A stretch of 41,332 bases of DNA from Nemertoderma westbladi (GCA_032718475.1 JAUCBJ010007820.1:1-41332), one strand, 5' to 3'. Counted from the stretch's first letter, positions 29,074 through 39,603 are shown. Notes: generated from the letters alone by a model not told the origin. Numbers and translations: made by a program.

Positions 29074-29082
29074 GGGGGGGAG
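29074..29082 (+). promoter_or_regulatory. Polypurine tract of element B
   Basis: A purine-only run of seven G followed by AG directly precedes the TGTTAGC of the 3' LTR, the expected position for plus-strand primer formation by RNase H. Confidence 0.85.
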
Positions 29083-29622
29083 TGTTAGCTTATTCAATCC
29101 CGCCAACACCCCATAAAGTTATAAGCCGATAAGCAATATTGGGAGCCACGAGATTGGGCAATTAACCAACTCGTGCCATCCCAATAAGAGTGGGAAGGAA
29201 GCACACAATAGGGGTCAGGGGCCAAACCCCTAACCCAGAGAGAACAGGAGGAGTGAACGGGAACACTCCACGGGGCGCCAACAAGGGTATTAACCAATCA
29301 GAGGGGGGAAAGGCATCGATTGAGTAGCAATAAGGCCACCGTGCAATATAACCAATAACCTATTAATCAGTGATTCAGTTATCTCAGTGCAGCAGTGCTA
29401 GCGTAGGTTGGTAGTCAATTAGTTTAGTTAGGGGATCACGGGACTTTAGTTACCGTATCCCGCCTTGTACACATTATATCTATATCTATATCCTATGCCC
29501 TATTATTATTATACACCGAACTTCAGAACTCAGTTACTTTCTTTCATCCTTATACACGGCGGGGACGCGTGGACTAAATTACCACACCAGATAAATCGGG
29601 ATCCCTCCTGGATCCCGTCACA
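29083..29622 (+). repeat. Element B 3' LTR (540 bp)
   Basis: Same length and ends as the 5' LTR, with two transitions distinguishing them. It is followed at once by the TTAGT duplication and the resumed Gag frame of element A. Confidence 0.96.
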
Positions 29623-29627
29623 TTAGT
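29623..29627. repeat. Target-site duplication TTAGT (right)
   Basis: Pairs with 15660-15664 and marks the exact insertion point inside the Gag of element A. Confidence 0.93.
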
Positions 29628-30189
29628 AGCGCCCCGAAAGTTTCTTAGCAGCAGGATTATAGAGTTTTCCGATGAGATTCAGGAGATCTGTAGACAGTTA
29701 GATTGGTTAGGTAAGTCTCAGGAATACCAGAGTTCTATGGTTGTTGGAGCCGTAGCATCTACTTTGCCAAAAGGTGGAGTAGGTACTCATTGGGACAAAA
29801 GGGTTCTCTATATGATGGACCAGCAACAAAGAGACCCTACCATAGCTGATCTCATGTCATTCTTAAATGGAGAGGTAAGATTACAGCTCCTAAAGCAGTC
29901 CAGAGAGAAGACACCGGAAAGTAAGGTAAGTGAAAAACCCGTTACTAGGAGAAAGGTAACACCAGTGTGTTATACGGACGATGGCAAAAGCCAAACCTCC
30001 TACGATGAGAACAGCGGTAAGGACACCGAAAGATCTTATTATGTCAATAAAACGAGAAAAGACGTAAGTAAATCTAAGTCTCGAACCACTGACAGGAGAG
30101 AACAGGTAACAACAGTCCTCCTCCTCCTACGTCTCCTAAGAGAATTAATGGAAGAAAGCCCGAGGAAAGAACAAGTGTGCACAGGTTAA
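29628..30189 (+). pseudogene. Element A: Gag C-terminal half
   Basis: Continues the frame cut at 15664. Typical BEL Gag helices follow (IIEFSDEIQEICRQLDWLG, GAVASTLPKGGVGTHWDKRV, DLMSFLNGEVRLQL), then a basic Lys/Ser-rich linker. The frame ends in TAA at 30187, and the zinc-knuckle region follows in another frame, so there is a frameshift of old age between about 30,100 and 30,218. Confidence 0.8.
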
Positions 30190-30217
30190 AGTAAGTAACA
30201 TCAAACCCAAATGTGTA

Positions 30218-30481
30218 TTGTGCGACGGGCCACATCACTTGAGTGGGTGTGATGAATTCTTGAAGAAATCCCTGAAGGATAGACGTGATGTCATGTGGGA
30301 TAAGCGGTTGTGTTATAATTGTCTCAGACGAGGCCATCAACGACGAACCTGTTACTCAGACGCGAAGTGTGCTAAGTGCGGCGTGAAACATCATATCTTG
30401 CTGCACACAGAATTTGACAGAACCCGCACGAGTCAGGTAAGTGAGCCCGAACTACAGTACATGTCCAATTCAGTGATGTGA
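30218..30481 (+). pseudogene. Element A: Gag zinc-knuckle segment
   Basis: Contains LCDGPHHLSGCDEF, LCYNCLRRGHQRRTC and CAKCGVKHHILLH, the three-part Cys/His array of BEL/Pao Gag proteins that binds RNA. There is no start codon, and the frame is entered from upstream after a frameshift. It overlaps the Pol frame by a few bases at ATGTGA (30476-30481). Confidence 0.8.
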
Positions 30482-33066
30482 ACGACACTGACCACAGTTC
30501 GGAGATGGAAGGATTCTACACGGACGAATTCTCCGACGAAAATGAATCCAGTTATATGATCAATACCACTGTGTATCGAGCACTTACGTATGAGACTGAA
30601 ACAGACTGTGAAGATCCCCGACTGACTATTCCGGATCGACAGCCATCTTGGAAAGCGCCAACTTCATCTGTCGGAATCCGAGAATTCCCTGTAGTGCAAC
30701 TGAGGGTCCATGGGATAGGGAAGAGCTTGATAGTAAATGCCCTCCTTGACTCCGGCAGTACAGGCACCTTTATTGACAAAGAACTAGCCGAAGACATCTT
30801 TGCTGGACAACCCAAGTTCCGAACTAAGTTGAACCTTTCCGGAATTATGCAGGTTTGGAAATCCACAGTAGCCACAGATTACTACGTGGGTGCATTGTCC
30901 ACTCCCCAGGATGAACTAGGAGAGGATAGTCTAAGGTCGGTCAAAATGGTAGCGATAAAGAAATTTGCTACTAGCCAAGTGGAGCCTTACAACTGGGATG
31001 AAGACCATTTTACCCAGCAACATAATATACCTAGATTCAACACAGATTATCCAGGGGTGCATATCTTACTCAGCCAAAATGCGCACGAAGCGCTTGAGAC
31101 ATTAGAAAAACGGCCTGCTCGACCGCAACCACTGCAGACGTATGCGGGAAGAACGAGAGTAGGTTGGTACTTCACTGGACCTTCCCGTAGAACCTTAATG
31201 GAAAGACTCCCTAATGAAAGAATACACCAGGTGAGTGAATGGGAAGAAGAAATCAGTGAGGAAGAAACCACAACTGAGGAAACTACATACTCCTCAGACA
31301 ACGACGACATCAACCACTTGTATGATGAAGAAAACACCATCGATCTTCTCACTGAGAACCAAACTTGGTTAAACCAAGTCAACCTATGCCATCTTATCAA
31401 TCAACATGGCGGACAATTTACTTATAACGATGAATTAAACGAAGTGATAGATCGAAACAATAACAAAATCCGTGATAAACACGCCATACGATTCTTTACT
31501 CAAGAAGCCGTAGAGCCCAATTCCTACGACAAAGCCTTGTCTGTCGAGAAAGAGAGAGCCAAGCAGATTCAGGAAACGACTACACGTTATCTGAAGGACG
31601 AAGGTCGCTATGAGATTTGTCTTCCGTTCCGACGGCGAGAACCCAGCTTCGTAAATAACCGACCTTTAGCGGAAAAGAGAATTGCACAACTACATTGGCA
31701 TCTGACGGCCAACGTTCAAGCCTGGGAAATGTATAAAACCCAACTGAAGAAATTAATTGACAAGGGATATGCGGAGCGAGTTCCGGAAGAAACACCCATA
31801 ATGGAAAGAACGTATTATCTAACACATCATTACGTTCCCAAGCCCGGTAAACCCAACGAAGTCCGGGTAGTGTTTGACGGCTCCGCCCTTTACATGGGTC
31901 AATCCCTGAACTCAGAACTGTTGCCGGGACCCAACTTACTCCAATCTTTGTTGGGAATATTATTAAGACTGCGGCAATATTCTATCGCAATCGCTTTGGC
32001 CATAGAAGGCATGTTCTTACAAGTCAAGGTGCTGGATAGGGATCGAGACAGCCTACGATTTCTGTGGTGGCCTGAAGAAGACCTCAACCGAAAACCGATG
32101 GAGTACTGGATGACTATCCAGGCTTTCAGGATCATCTCGAGTCCCTCGAACGCTTGTTCGGAAGTGAGTACAACTGCCGATGACAACCGAGATGCCTTCT
32201 CTAAAGCGGTTATCGACAACATCAAATGGGATATATACATGGACGACAATTTAAAGTCCCTCCCATCGGTGGAAGAAGCCATTGATGTTGCCAAGGGAAC
32301 TGTAGAGTGCTTGCAACGCGGTGGATTTCGGCTAACCAAATTCACCAGTAACTCCCGTGAGTTTCTGGAATCGATCCCGGTAGAAGACCGAGGTGTTAAA
32401 GATCTGGACCTCATCAAGGATGATCTTCCGGAAACCAAGATGCTTGGGTTAAAATGGGACACGGAGAGAGATATCTTGTTTTTTCAGTTAAAACAACGAG
32501 ATAATCCAGTTAGAACTAAACGGATTTGTCTAAGTATCCTGAGCACTTATTGCGATCCATTGGGATTTATTAGCCTAGTTATATTAGTCGCTGGGAGTTT
32601 AGTGCAACAAATGTGGCTAGAAAACCACTCGTGGGATGATCCACTTAAGGGAGAACTGCTAAAGAAGTGGATGAAATGGGAAGATTCTCTACCATCCATC
32701 GAGAACTTTAAGATTTCCCGTTCATATTTTGGTCACGTTCTCCTCACGTATTCCTATCAACTCCATGTGTTTGGAGACGCCAGCGATAGGGGAATAGGTA
32801 TAGTAGCCTACCTGAGGGTTGAAACTCTGGATGGAATTAAAGTTGCCTTGGTCACCTCTAAGGCCTTGATAAACAACAAACTACGAGTTCCTAGAGCGGA
32901 GTTAAAAGCGGCTCTATACGCTACAGCCATCGGCCGGAATGTAACAGAACAGATCGACTATCCACTAGAGATAACTGTCTATTGGACTGATGCTTTACTC
33001 GTTCTGGAGTATATAACAAATGAAGTCTGTCAGTTCAGCGTCTTCGTTACCAACAGAGTAGGGTAG
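30478..33066 (+). pseudogene. Element A: protease, RT and partial RNase H of Pol
   Basis: An 862-codon frame. The aspartic protease has its DSG box at residue 91 (LLDSGSTGTFIDKELAE). The full BEL linker and RT fingers are present (RYEICLPFRR, YYLTHHYVPKPGKPNEVRVVFD), unlike in element B. The RT palm reads LAIEGMF, so the first catalytic Asp is Ala508. The second box is YMDD at 587-590. RNase H begins with VFGDASDRG, RAELKAALYA and YWTDALLVLEY, and then the frame stops at 33064. Loss of an RT aspartate, a frameshift and a missing integrase make it dead. Comparison with element B exposes B's deletion. Confidence 0.88.
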
Positions 33067-33500
33067 CCATTATACTCAGTCGCTCTAATGTAGATCAATG
33101 GAGACATTGCCCTGGGACGATTAATCCAGCTGACATCGCCTCCAGAGGAGCAACTCCTCAAGAACTGATAGATACTCCAGACTGGTTAGATGGACCCGAC
33201 TTCTTAAGTAAAGAAGAGGATGAATGGCCCCCTCATCTCACCACGGCGGAGATTAGACAAGCCAAGGGAGCGGAGAAAGTCAAACCTAAAACCCGGACGA
33301 GTAAATCAAAGTTATTTAAACCCGTGATAGATCTGTCTGTACTACACACCTCCGGGGACGACACTGTGGATCTAAACTCACCCACCATGAATAAATCTGT
33401 TATAGAAATCAGAGAAAGAGACTGGAAATCTGGAACACCAGATGTCTCGCAAGGACTCTCCCCTCTCCTACAGAGAGCAATAAATCATTATAGCTCCTGG
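33067..33500 (+). pseudogene. Element A: RNase H end and pre-integrase linker
   Basis: After the frame break, BEL Pol continues with QWRHCPGTINPADIASRG (last RNase H acidic motif), DWLDGPDFL and DEWP. A Ser/Thr-rich linker follows, up to LLQRAINHYSSW, the motif normally followed by the integrase zinc domain. There the coding sequence gives way to a minisatellite, and no integrase is present downstream. Confidence 0.8.
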
Positions 33501-34378
33501 TCCCTCATTAATGTTTGTGTCCCTCATTAATGTTTGTGTCCCTCATTAATGTTTGTGTCCCTCATTAATGTTTGTGTCCCTCATTAATGTTTGTGTCCCT
33601 CATTAATGTTTGTGTCCCTCATTAATGTCTGTGTCCCTCATTAATGTTTGTGTCCCTCATTAATGTTTGTGTCCCTCATTAATGTTTGTGTCCCTCATTA
33701 ATGTTTGTCTCCATCATTAATGTTTGTGTCCCTCATTAATTAAATGTTTGTGTCCCTCATTAATGTTTGTGTCCCTCATTAATGTTTGTGTCCCTCATTA
33801 ATGTTTGTGTCCCACATTAATGTTTGTGTCCCTCATTAATGTTTGTGTCCCTCATTAATGTTTGTGTCCCTCATTAATGTTTGTATCCCTCATTAATGTT
33901 TGTGTCCCTCATTAGTGTTTGTGTCCCTCATTAATGTTTGCGTCCCTCATTAATGTTTGTGTCCCTCATTAATGTTTGTGTCCCTCATTAATGTTTGTGA
34001 CCCTCATTAATGTTTGTGTCCCTCATTAATGTTTGTGTCCCTCATTAATGTTTGTGTCCCTCATTAATGTTTGTTTCCCTCATTAATGTTTGTGTCCCTC
34101 ATTAATGTTTGTGTCCCTCATTAATGTTTGTGTCCCTCATTAATGTTTGTGTCCCTCCTTAATGTTTGTGTCCCTCATTAATGTTTGTGTCCCTTATTAA
34201 TGTTTGTGTCCCTCATTAATGTTTGTGTCCCTCATTAATGTTTGTGTCCCTCATTAATGTTTGTGTCCCTCATTAATGTTTGTGTCCCTCATTAATGTTT
34301 GTGTCCCTCATTAATGTTTGTGTCCCTCATTAATGTTTGTGTCCCTCATTAATGTTTGTGTCCCTCATTAATGTTTGT
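33501..34378. repeat. 19-bp minisatellite, about 46 units
   Basis: Unit TGTTTGTGTCCCTCATTAA repeats head to tail for 878 bp with scattered single-base variants, and one unit is lengthened (ATTAATTAAATG near 33735-33745). It begins within the Pol linker of element A and replaces everything expected after it. The unit length is not a multiple of three, so it is not coding. Confidence 0.97.
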
Positions 34379-34681
34379 AGAAGGGTTTACTGTGGAAGAT
34401 CACCCATGGTGGTGAACATGCATTCCTTGGCCTAAAAGATTCTCCCATTCATAACTATATAATATTTATATAAAACCTACAAACTCTAAACTTAACTTAA
34501 TACAGATAAAAATAATTGTGAAAGTACAGTAGAGTAAGAGTGCAGTATTATTATCCAATTGGCTAATAATAAAATATACAGTACAGTATAATCTGTTCAT
34601 TTATCTGCGTGCTGGTGGCTGGACGGTAATAAACCATTATTTCAGCCTCCAGTATACAATACAGTACAACAGTAGTAGTGG
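34379..34681. other. No gene seen
   Basis: AT-rich spacer between the minisatellite and the hAT-type element. No LTR or coding sequence of element A is recognisable here. Confidence 0.5.
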
Positions 34682-34975
34682 GTAATAACTAGGGTTCAAC
34701 AGAAGGCACTTTATTGGGCCGAACCGAACCGAAGCAGGGCCAACTTCGGGCCGAAACGAACCGAATCCGAGCCGAAGTTCAGAAAGTTGGCAAGTTATGA
34801 TCATAAATTCGTATTTACGTCACTATAGGGCCTACTGGCAGTCTGGCAGTGGCAGACTGGTACCTATTTCAGTATTTGGTCTGCGGACTTAGCGAGAAAG
34901 CTATGATTAATTAAAAAAATAAGTACTACTGTACAAATATTTAGCAATATTTAGCCTAACCTAAACTACTGTATA

Positions 34976-35970
34976 GTGGGGTCGCTTAAGGTGAAAATCG
35001 TTAATTATCGGACAAAAGCATGAAAGTGTCACTATATATGTAAAAAAAATGTGTAGATTAATCTGAGCCTGTGTACCAAAAAAATTGACTACTCTCCTAG
35101 CTACCGGGTGACTTTTTCATAGCAACCGGGTAAAATCTTATTGAATTCTGTAAACGCCATTGTGTTTCTGTGATATTATTGCATCTAATTAATCTGGTTT
35201 TGAATTTGAATCGTGAACCCCATTATACAGTATGTCTAACAAGCAGTTGGAATAAATTATTGAAGTTGGAAGCAGTTCTTACAGATTTTTTAGAGAAATA
35301 CAGTATATCAACATTGACATTGTATTATTATATTATTATTATTATGGGGTCAGTTCCGCCCCTGGCTACATTTTTGGATTTTTAACAGTACTTTTATACT
35401 TTTACAACTGTAGTTTTATAAACACACATTTTCCCCATAAGCCTAAAGTGAAATATTTTTATTGAAACGTGTATCAGCTCTAATATACATAACTACTAAC
35501 AATCTTATATTGATATTTCGGTTCATTATCCAGCATTTCAATCAGAATTGCAGGCAGTTGCTAGGGAAAGGTCACCTTGTTGCTAAGGAAACGTGTATCA
35601 GCGCCGATGTCACAAATATTCATCTTCTCTTGCTAGAGACAGGCTGATTATCCCAAGTTTCAATCAGATCAGAATCTCATTAAATATACAGCGGTTGTTA
35701 GGGTAAGGATACCCTGTTGCTATGGAAACGTACATAAGCGCCTATGTCATTAATAACAATCTTATATTGCTAGTCAGGTTGATTATCCCAAGTTTCAATC
35801 ATAATTTCATTAATTGTACACTGGTTGCTATGGAAACGTGTACACGACTTCTATCTTTAAACTAACCCAGTTATATAATCGTAATTTTTCTATATGGCGA
35901 GTTTCAATAACAGATATTTTCATGCTTTTGCCCGGCGATTTTGCTATATTTTACCCTTAAGCGACCCCAC
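34976..35970. mobile_element. Possible nested MITE inside the hAT element
   Basis: GTGGGGTCGCTTAAGG at 34976-34991 is exactly inverted at 35955-35970, with weaker matching further in. It could be a separate 995-bp element inserted in the hAT element or an internal arm of it. No clear target duplication was found. Confidence 0.5.
35464..35845. repeat. Diverged tandem repeat (~115-145 bp) carrying RFX X-box-like sites
   Basis: Three to four imperfect units each contain GGAAACGTGTATCAGCGC-like, CTTATATTGCTAG-like and GATTATCCCAAGTTTCAATCA-like blocks. Near-palindromic GTTGCTATGGAAAC occurs at 35716-35729 and 35824-35837, with one-base variants at 35579-35592 and a weaker match at 35557-35570. 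These fit the RFX X-box consensus (GTTGCCATGG-AAC type). Binding is not shown. Confidence 0.6.
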
Positions 35971-36272
35971 GAGTATAATTAAGCTAATTTTGAAACTACC
36001 CAACAACCCAAGTAAACTGGAAACAATTAAAAAAATAATGCCATTTAAATGGCAGTTCAGTCCAAAATTAATTAGTACAACGATGGACAGATTGATTAGT
36101 CTTACTGTCTTCTGGTCTTAGCTCAATCAGTCAATGTAATACTTGGAATATTTAGCAAAGTTTGCTCCGGGCTTCTGCAGTATCAATTGCAGAAGCCGAA
36201 CCGAACCGAAATTGCCAAACTTCGGCCCGAACCGAACCGAAGCCGAAGCTTCTGTTGAGCCCTAGTAATAAC

Positions 36273-37431
36273 CACAGTTGGATGGACAATTACACTATAC
36301 TGTATATTGTATTGCATTCTGTTCTGAGTACTAGAGTAGGCAGCCTACAGTTATGTAAATAGAGAAGTGCAGTATAATAATTGTTGTACAGAATTGTATT
36401 ATCGATTAGGGTATTAAACGCCTAAAGCAATTGGGTTAAGGTTCTTTATAACATACTGTATTATTTTATATTTAGGCCTAAATAAATATTATTATCTATT
36501 AATATTTTTACGTTTTTTTCTATATCAATTTTGAGAATTATTGAAACTCGAAATTAAATAAGGCTGTATTACGAATGTTTTTTTTTACAATTAAAAAGTA
36601 ATGCTTTCCTCCAAGACAATGTACTGTCTGTATTTTACTCAATAAATTTTGTTAAAATTTATTTAGCATTTGAAACGTTTGAAACGAAGCCGCCAGGGGC
36701 TATAGTTTGAACGGTATGGTTGTTCAATTGTTCATGCAGATAGCAGATAGATGTTTAGGTATTAACTATGACTTTTTATTTGGCCACAATACCAAATAAA
36801 TTTTAATTTTACCTTTATTTTACTTAAATACATTTAGTACCGTATTAATTGCCGTCATAAATAGCTAGGCCTAGTACAGTAGGTCCACAGTCAAAGTTTT
36901 CCATTTTATAAGCTGTAGTTTCATATATTTTGAAGGGGTTTTGTCGAAGGCAACAAAATCTTTACAACACAGTTAATGCTTTCTTGAAAGTACATTGGAT
37001 TTACTTGACCTAGTGGTGTACCTGTCCCGGAACAGGAGCCTGTGTATTTCTCGATAACTATAAACCTGGGTATGGTTTATATTCTGCATTAGCACCTGAT
37101 ACCACAGCATATAGAAAGCTATCGGATATAATCTATAGATTATTTCTAATTAATAAATAGTTATTTCTGGCTATTAATATTTTCTGGGTGAAATTAACAA
37201 AACGTTCCTCGGCCTTCTTCCTCTTATGTGCTAGTTAAATAGCTAGCTATTTAAATAGTTAGCTAGTTAGTTAAATAGCTAGTTAAATAGCTAGCTATTA
37301 AAAATTCGGACATAAAAAAGATACTTTCTTTTTGTCTAATGAATAATGATACACTTCAAATTAACACGTCAATCGTATTAATTAATTGTAGCTTCGTATC
37401 TCGGCCAAAGAAGGAAATTCAGTATATCATC
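36273..37431. other. Upstream region of the galactosyltransferase gene, no other gene seen
   Basis: AT-rich. A patch of interlocking TAGCTAGCTA palindromes lies at about 37230-37300, just upstream of the gene. A promoter could not be assigned. An in-frame ATG at 37339 precedes the preferred start, but the residues it would add look non-coding. Confidence 0.5.
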
Positions 37432-37827
37432 ATGGGTGGATTATGTAAAAAAGTATTTCGAAAGAAATATTTTCTTCTGCTAGCGGGGATAATTTCCATT
37501 CAAATTGCTTCATTAATTTTTAAACAGCCCAGAAACTCAGAGGAATTTATCAACATTTCGGAACCTGCCAATTATTATTTATTCCCCTTTCCTGTTCCCT
37601 ACCGTCTCGGCTTTCTAATAGAGAATCCGAATGCTTGTAGTCATGTCGACGATAAACTGTTGGCAGTTGTACTTGTTAAATCGAAACCGGTCGATTTCGA
37701 TAATAGAAACGTAATCCGGGAGACATGGGGTAATCCGAGGTTCGAGAAAAGTCTCAGGATTAGGACGCTATTTGTGTTGGGGAGTGGCGATAAACAGTCA
37801 CAGCCACGAATAGTAGAAGAATCTCAG
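37432..37827 (+). CDS. GT31 gene, exon 1
   Basis: Cytoplasmic tail, membrane anchor, stem and the first catalytic motif (RNVIRETWG, then LFVLGSG). Ends at CAG before GTAATA, phase 0. Confidence 0.85.
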
Positions 37828-39603
37828 GTAATAATCATGTTTGTTTATTGTATACAATAGACGGCGATAGACGTCAGCCTGTATGGAAACTACTGTAGCT
37901 AAATTTTTGAATAGATGGAAATAGTTCTACAAAGTTTTAGTTTAAGAAAATGGAGAATTCTTGAGAAATGAACAAAAGATGGGACCAACCGACAGTCAGA
38001 CATACACGAGGTTGAGGTAATGGCAACCGTATGCTAAGATCGCGTACTTTCGTGGATCACCTCACAATTAACTACAATCTAACTAATACCTACAGTACAG
38101 TACAATACGAATATTATGAGCATAGGAAATTCTGGACTATCATTCCCACGATTTAATTGTAGATCTAATAATAATAAATTTACAGGAGACCTACAGTAAA
38201 TGAAATCTGTATTAATTTCAATCCAGGAATTCGGGGACATTATCCAAGGAAACTTTATAGACAGTTTCCACAATCTAACGATGAAGCTAATAATGTCATG
38301 GAGTTGGGTACTTCTTCATTGTCCGAAGACGGCTTACGTGGTTTCAGGAGACCAAGACATGTTCGTCAACACGTATCTCCTTGGAAACTATCTGCGTAGT
38401 TACCATAGCCCTACTTATGGGTTTTATGGAGGGCGCGCCAAGGTAACGTAAGCGTCTGAGCATACGTGTACCTCCGTTGTCTGTATGTCGGTCTGTATGT
38501 GAGCTTATGTTTGAATGTTAATAACACGGTAAATCTTTAATGAAATGAAACCAAACTTTGTAAAAGTTCGTTGATTATTATTAACTTTAACTTATTCCTA
38601 AGTTAATCATTATCGATGGTTGTCAGTCTTCCATTAACTTTAAATTAATGCGCCGGGTTCATTGTGTCAAGTATAATGAACACATATAATGTACAATCAG
38701 ACTCTACAACATTGGAGGTGTTTAATTATTCTCCCCTAGATTAACACTTGAACGGAACCGCCTCCGCTTTGCAGGACATTGCTATAGCCGTGAGGACCAG
38801 CCAGTGCAAAATCTTGTGTTTTGGTGGCCTCATGTAGTGAACAAGCATGGTAGACAGCGCATGACTTTCTTGAGACGCATCTTAAAGGACACTGGCCTTG
38901 AAGATGCGGATGATTTAGCAAATGTCATGGGTGATTGGTAGTTGTGGCGGCGCAATTTTGTCGACTAGCCGGCACAGCATTCTTAAAATATATGTAATAT
39001 ATATAATGCAGCTGTAATGCAGTATGCTGATAGTTATTGAATCATAAAGGAATATTAAAATTTTGTAAAAAATGACCTACTATACATAGATATACTACAC
39101 CAGGTCATAGAAATTCCAAAACGATTTACTAGTGCTACTCTCTTTAAACATTCATTCAACATTTAAATTATCTTTTACTTTGGATTATTTAGCTGGACGA
39201 CCACCCCATTCGGAATAATCGCTCCAAATACTACATACCCCGGAGTGAGTACCTCCCGGACGATTACCCCCCTTACTGTAACGGAGCCTTCTACATCCTC
39301 TCCATCGACGTGCTTCACCGACTCGCTCTCCACGCCGACGATGTCCCTCTTGTCCGCACCGACGACGCTTATGTCGGCATTGTCGGATCCACGTTCGGTC
39401 TGCAACCGGTTCACATCGAACAAGTTCGAGTTATAGAAAGCAACTCCGTCGCTCCATGCCATATGGCATGTTCTATCGCCCAGAACTATATAATGTCGCC
39501 GGAAGCAATGCGATTTTTTTGGGATAACTTAGAATCAATTTACTACGAAGGCCGTTTAACTCTCACCATTACGGCCCGTTGCCATGGCAGATGCTTTACA
39601 TAA
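37432..39603 (+). CDS. Beta-1,3-galactosyltransferase-like (GT31) gene, three exons
   Basis: Exons 37432-37827, 38227-38442 and 39193-39603, all introns in phase 0 with GT/AG ends, give 340 residues, the usual size for GT31 enzymes. These add galactose or N-acetylhexosamine in beta-1,3 linkage to glycans in the Golgi. It is a type II membrane protein: short basic N-terminus (MGGLCKKVFRKK), then one hydrophobic anchor (YFLLLAGIISIQIASLIF), stem and catalytic domain. Family motifs in order: RNVIRETWG; FGDIIQGNFIDSFHNLTMK; the metal-binding DxD as DQD in SGDQDMFVN; GGRAK; SEYLPDDYPPYCNGAFYILS; and TDDAYVG in place of the usual EDVYVG. Start chosen at the ATG that directly precedes the basic/anchor segment. 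The exact donor and acceptor sugars cannot be predicted. Confidence 0.85.
38227..38442 (+). CDS. GT31 gene, exon 2
   Basis: 72 codons after the acceptor TTTCAATCCAG; contains the DIIQ..DSFHNLT motif and the DQD metal site, and ends AAG before GTAACG, phase 0. An unusual residue is Ser-Gly before DQD, where most relatives have Lys-x-Asp. Confidence 0.85.
38456..38580 (+). repeat. Dispersed repeat fragment in intron 2
   Basis: 38510-38570 (GTTTGAATGTTAATAACACG, then ATGAAATGAAACCAAACTTTG) is a diverged copy of the repeat at 5471-5530 and, on the other strand, 7471-7532. Short GTCTGTATGT runs precede it. Confidence 0.55.
38741..38968 (+). pseudogene. LINE (CR1/RTE-like) ORF2 C-terminal tail in intron 2
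   Basis: Reads NRLRFAGHCYSRED, then LVFWWPH, KHGRQRMTFLRRILKDTGL and W-x-LWRRNFVD, with one in-frame TAG at 38939 and a stop at 38966. The L-R-F-A-G-H-C...GR...L-x-x-D-T-G-L...M-x-D-W-x-x-WR pattern is the tail after the RT domain in many invertebrate LINEs. It is in the same orientation as the gene, is 5'-truncated as usual for LINEs, and is dead. Confidence 0.75.
39193..39603 (+). CDS. GT31 gene, exon 3
   Basis: Follows the acceptor GATTATTTAG. Encodes SKYYIPRSEYLPDDYPPYCNG, AFYILSIDVL, PLVRTDDAYVGIVG and the C-terminal Cys-containing tail to TAA at 39601. It has locally higher CG content and C-ending codons than exons 1 and 2. Confidence 0.85.
   Translation: MDDHPIRNNRSKYYIPRSEYLPDDYPPYCNGAFYILSIDVLHRLALHADDVPLVRTDDAYVGIVGSTFGLQPVHIEQVRVIESNSVAPCHMACSIAQNYIMSPEAMRFFWDNLESIYYEGRLTLTITARCHGRCFT

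Larger units (their letters stand above)
15665..29622 (+). mobile_element. Element B: young 13,958-bp BEL/Pao retrotransposon with an extra ORF
   Basis: Two 540-bp LTRs (TGTTAGC...GTCACA) flank the element and TTAGT is duplicated on both sides. I count two differences between the LTRs over 540 bp (C/T near 16099/29517 and G/A near 16172/29590), so the insertion is recent. The order is leader, charged/repetitive Gag extension, DUF1759-like Gag, zinc knuckle, DSG protease, RT, RNase H, integrase with DUF5641-like tail, hairpin-repeat array, an 849-codon ORF with CCHC knuckles, 3' stem-loop, polypurine tract. The sense strand is strikingly purine-rich. No TGG-type primer site follows the 5' LTR. 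About 14 kb is long for BEL/Pao, and the excess lies in the N-terminal extension and the downstream ORF. Confidence 0.95.
13142..33500 (+). mobile_element. Element A: decayed BEL/Pao retrotransposon split by element B
   Basis: Left part 13142-15664 (Gag) and right part 29628-33500 (Gag end, protease, RT, RNase H) belong to one element. The Gag frame breaks after the TTAGT duplication at 15664 and resumes at 29628 in register. Protein signatures are BEL/Pao: a DUF1759-like Gag, triple zinc knuckles, a DSG protease and a Pao-type RT. Decay is extensive, with several in-frame stops, frameshifts, a lost RT aspartate, no integrase and no 3' LTR. The 3' end dissolves into a minisatellite. The 5' boundary is uncertain and may lie further left. 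Confidence 0.85.
34690..36264. mobile_element. hAT-type non-autonomous element, 1,575 bp, 8-bp duplication
   Basis: GTAATAAC is duplicated on both sides (34682-34689 and 36265-36272). The ends are inverted, TAGGGTTCAACAGAAG versus TAGGGCTCAACAGAAG. Inner subterminal arms, rich in CCGAACCGAA and mirrored left to right, extend the foldback for about 100 bp. An 8-bp duplication with TAGGG ends is hAT-like. The interior encodes no transposase. It contains a second inverted pair (34976/35970) and a diverged tandem repeat with X-box-like sites. It lies about 1.2 kb upstream of the galactosyltransferase gene. Confidence 0.85.

Noticed and set aside
33501-34378. Regular short repeats considered as a CRISPR-like array
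   Set aside because: Units are contiguous 19-mers without unique spacers, in animal DNA; it is a minisatellite.
37339-37431. Upstream ATG as the start of the galactosyltransferase
   Set aside because: It would add 31 residues ahead of the basic tail and membrane anchor that normally begin a type II Golgi enzyme.
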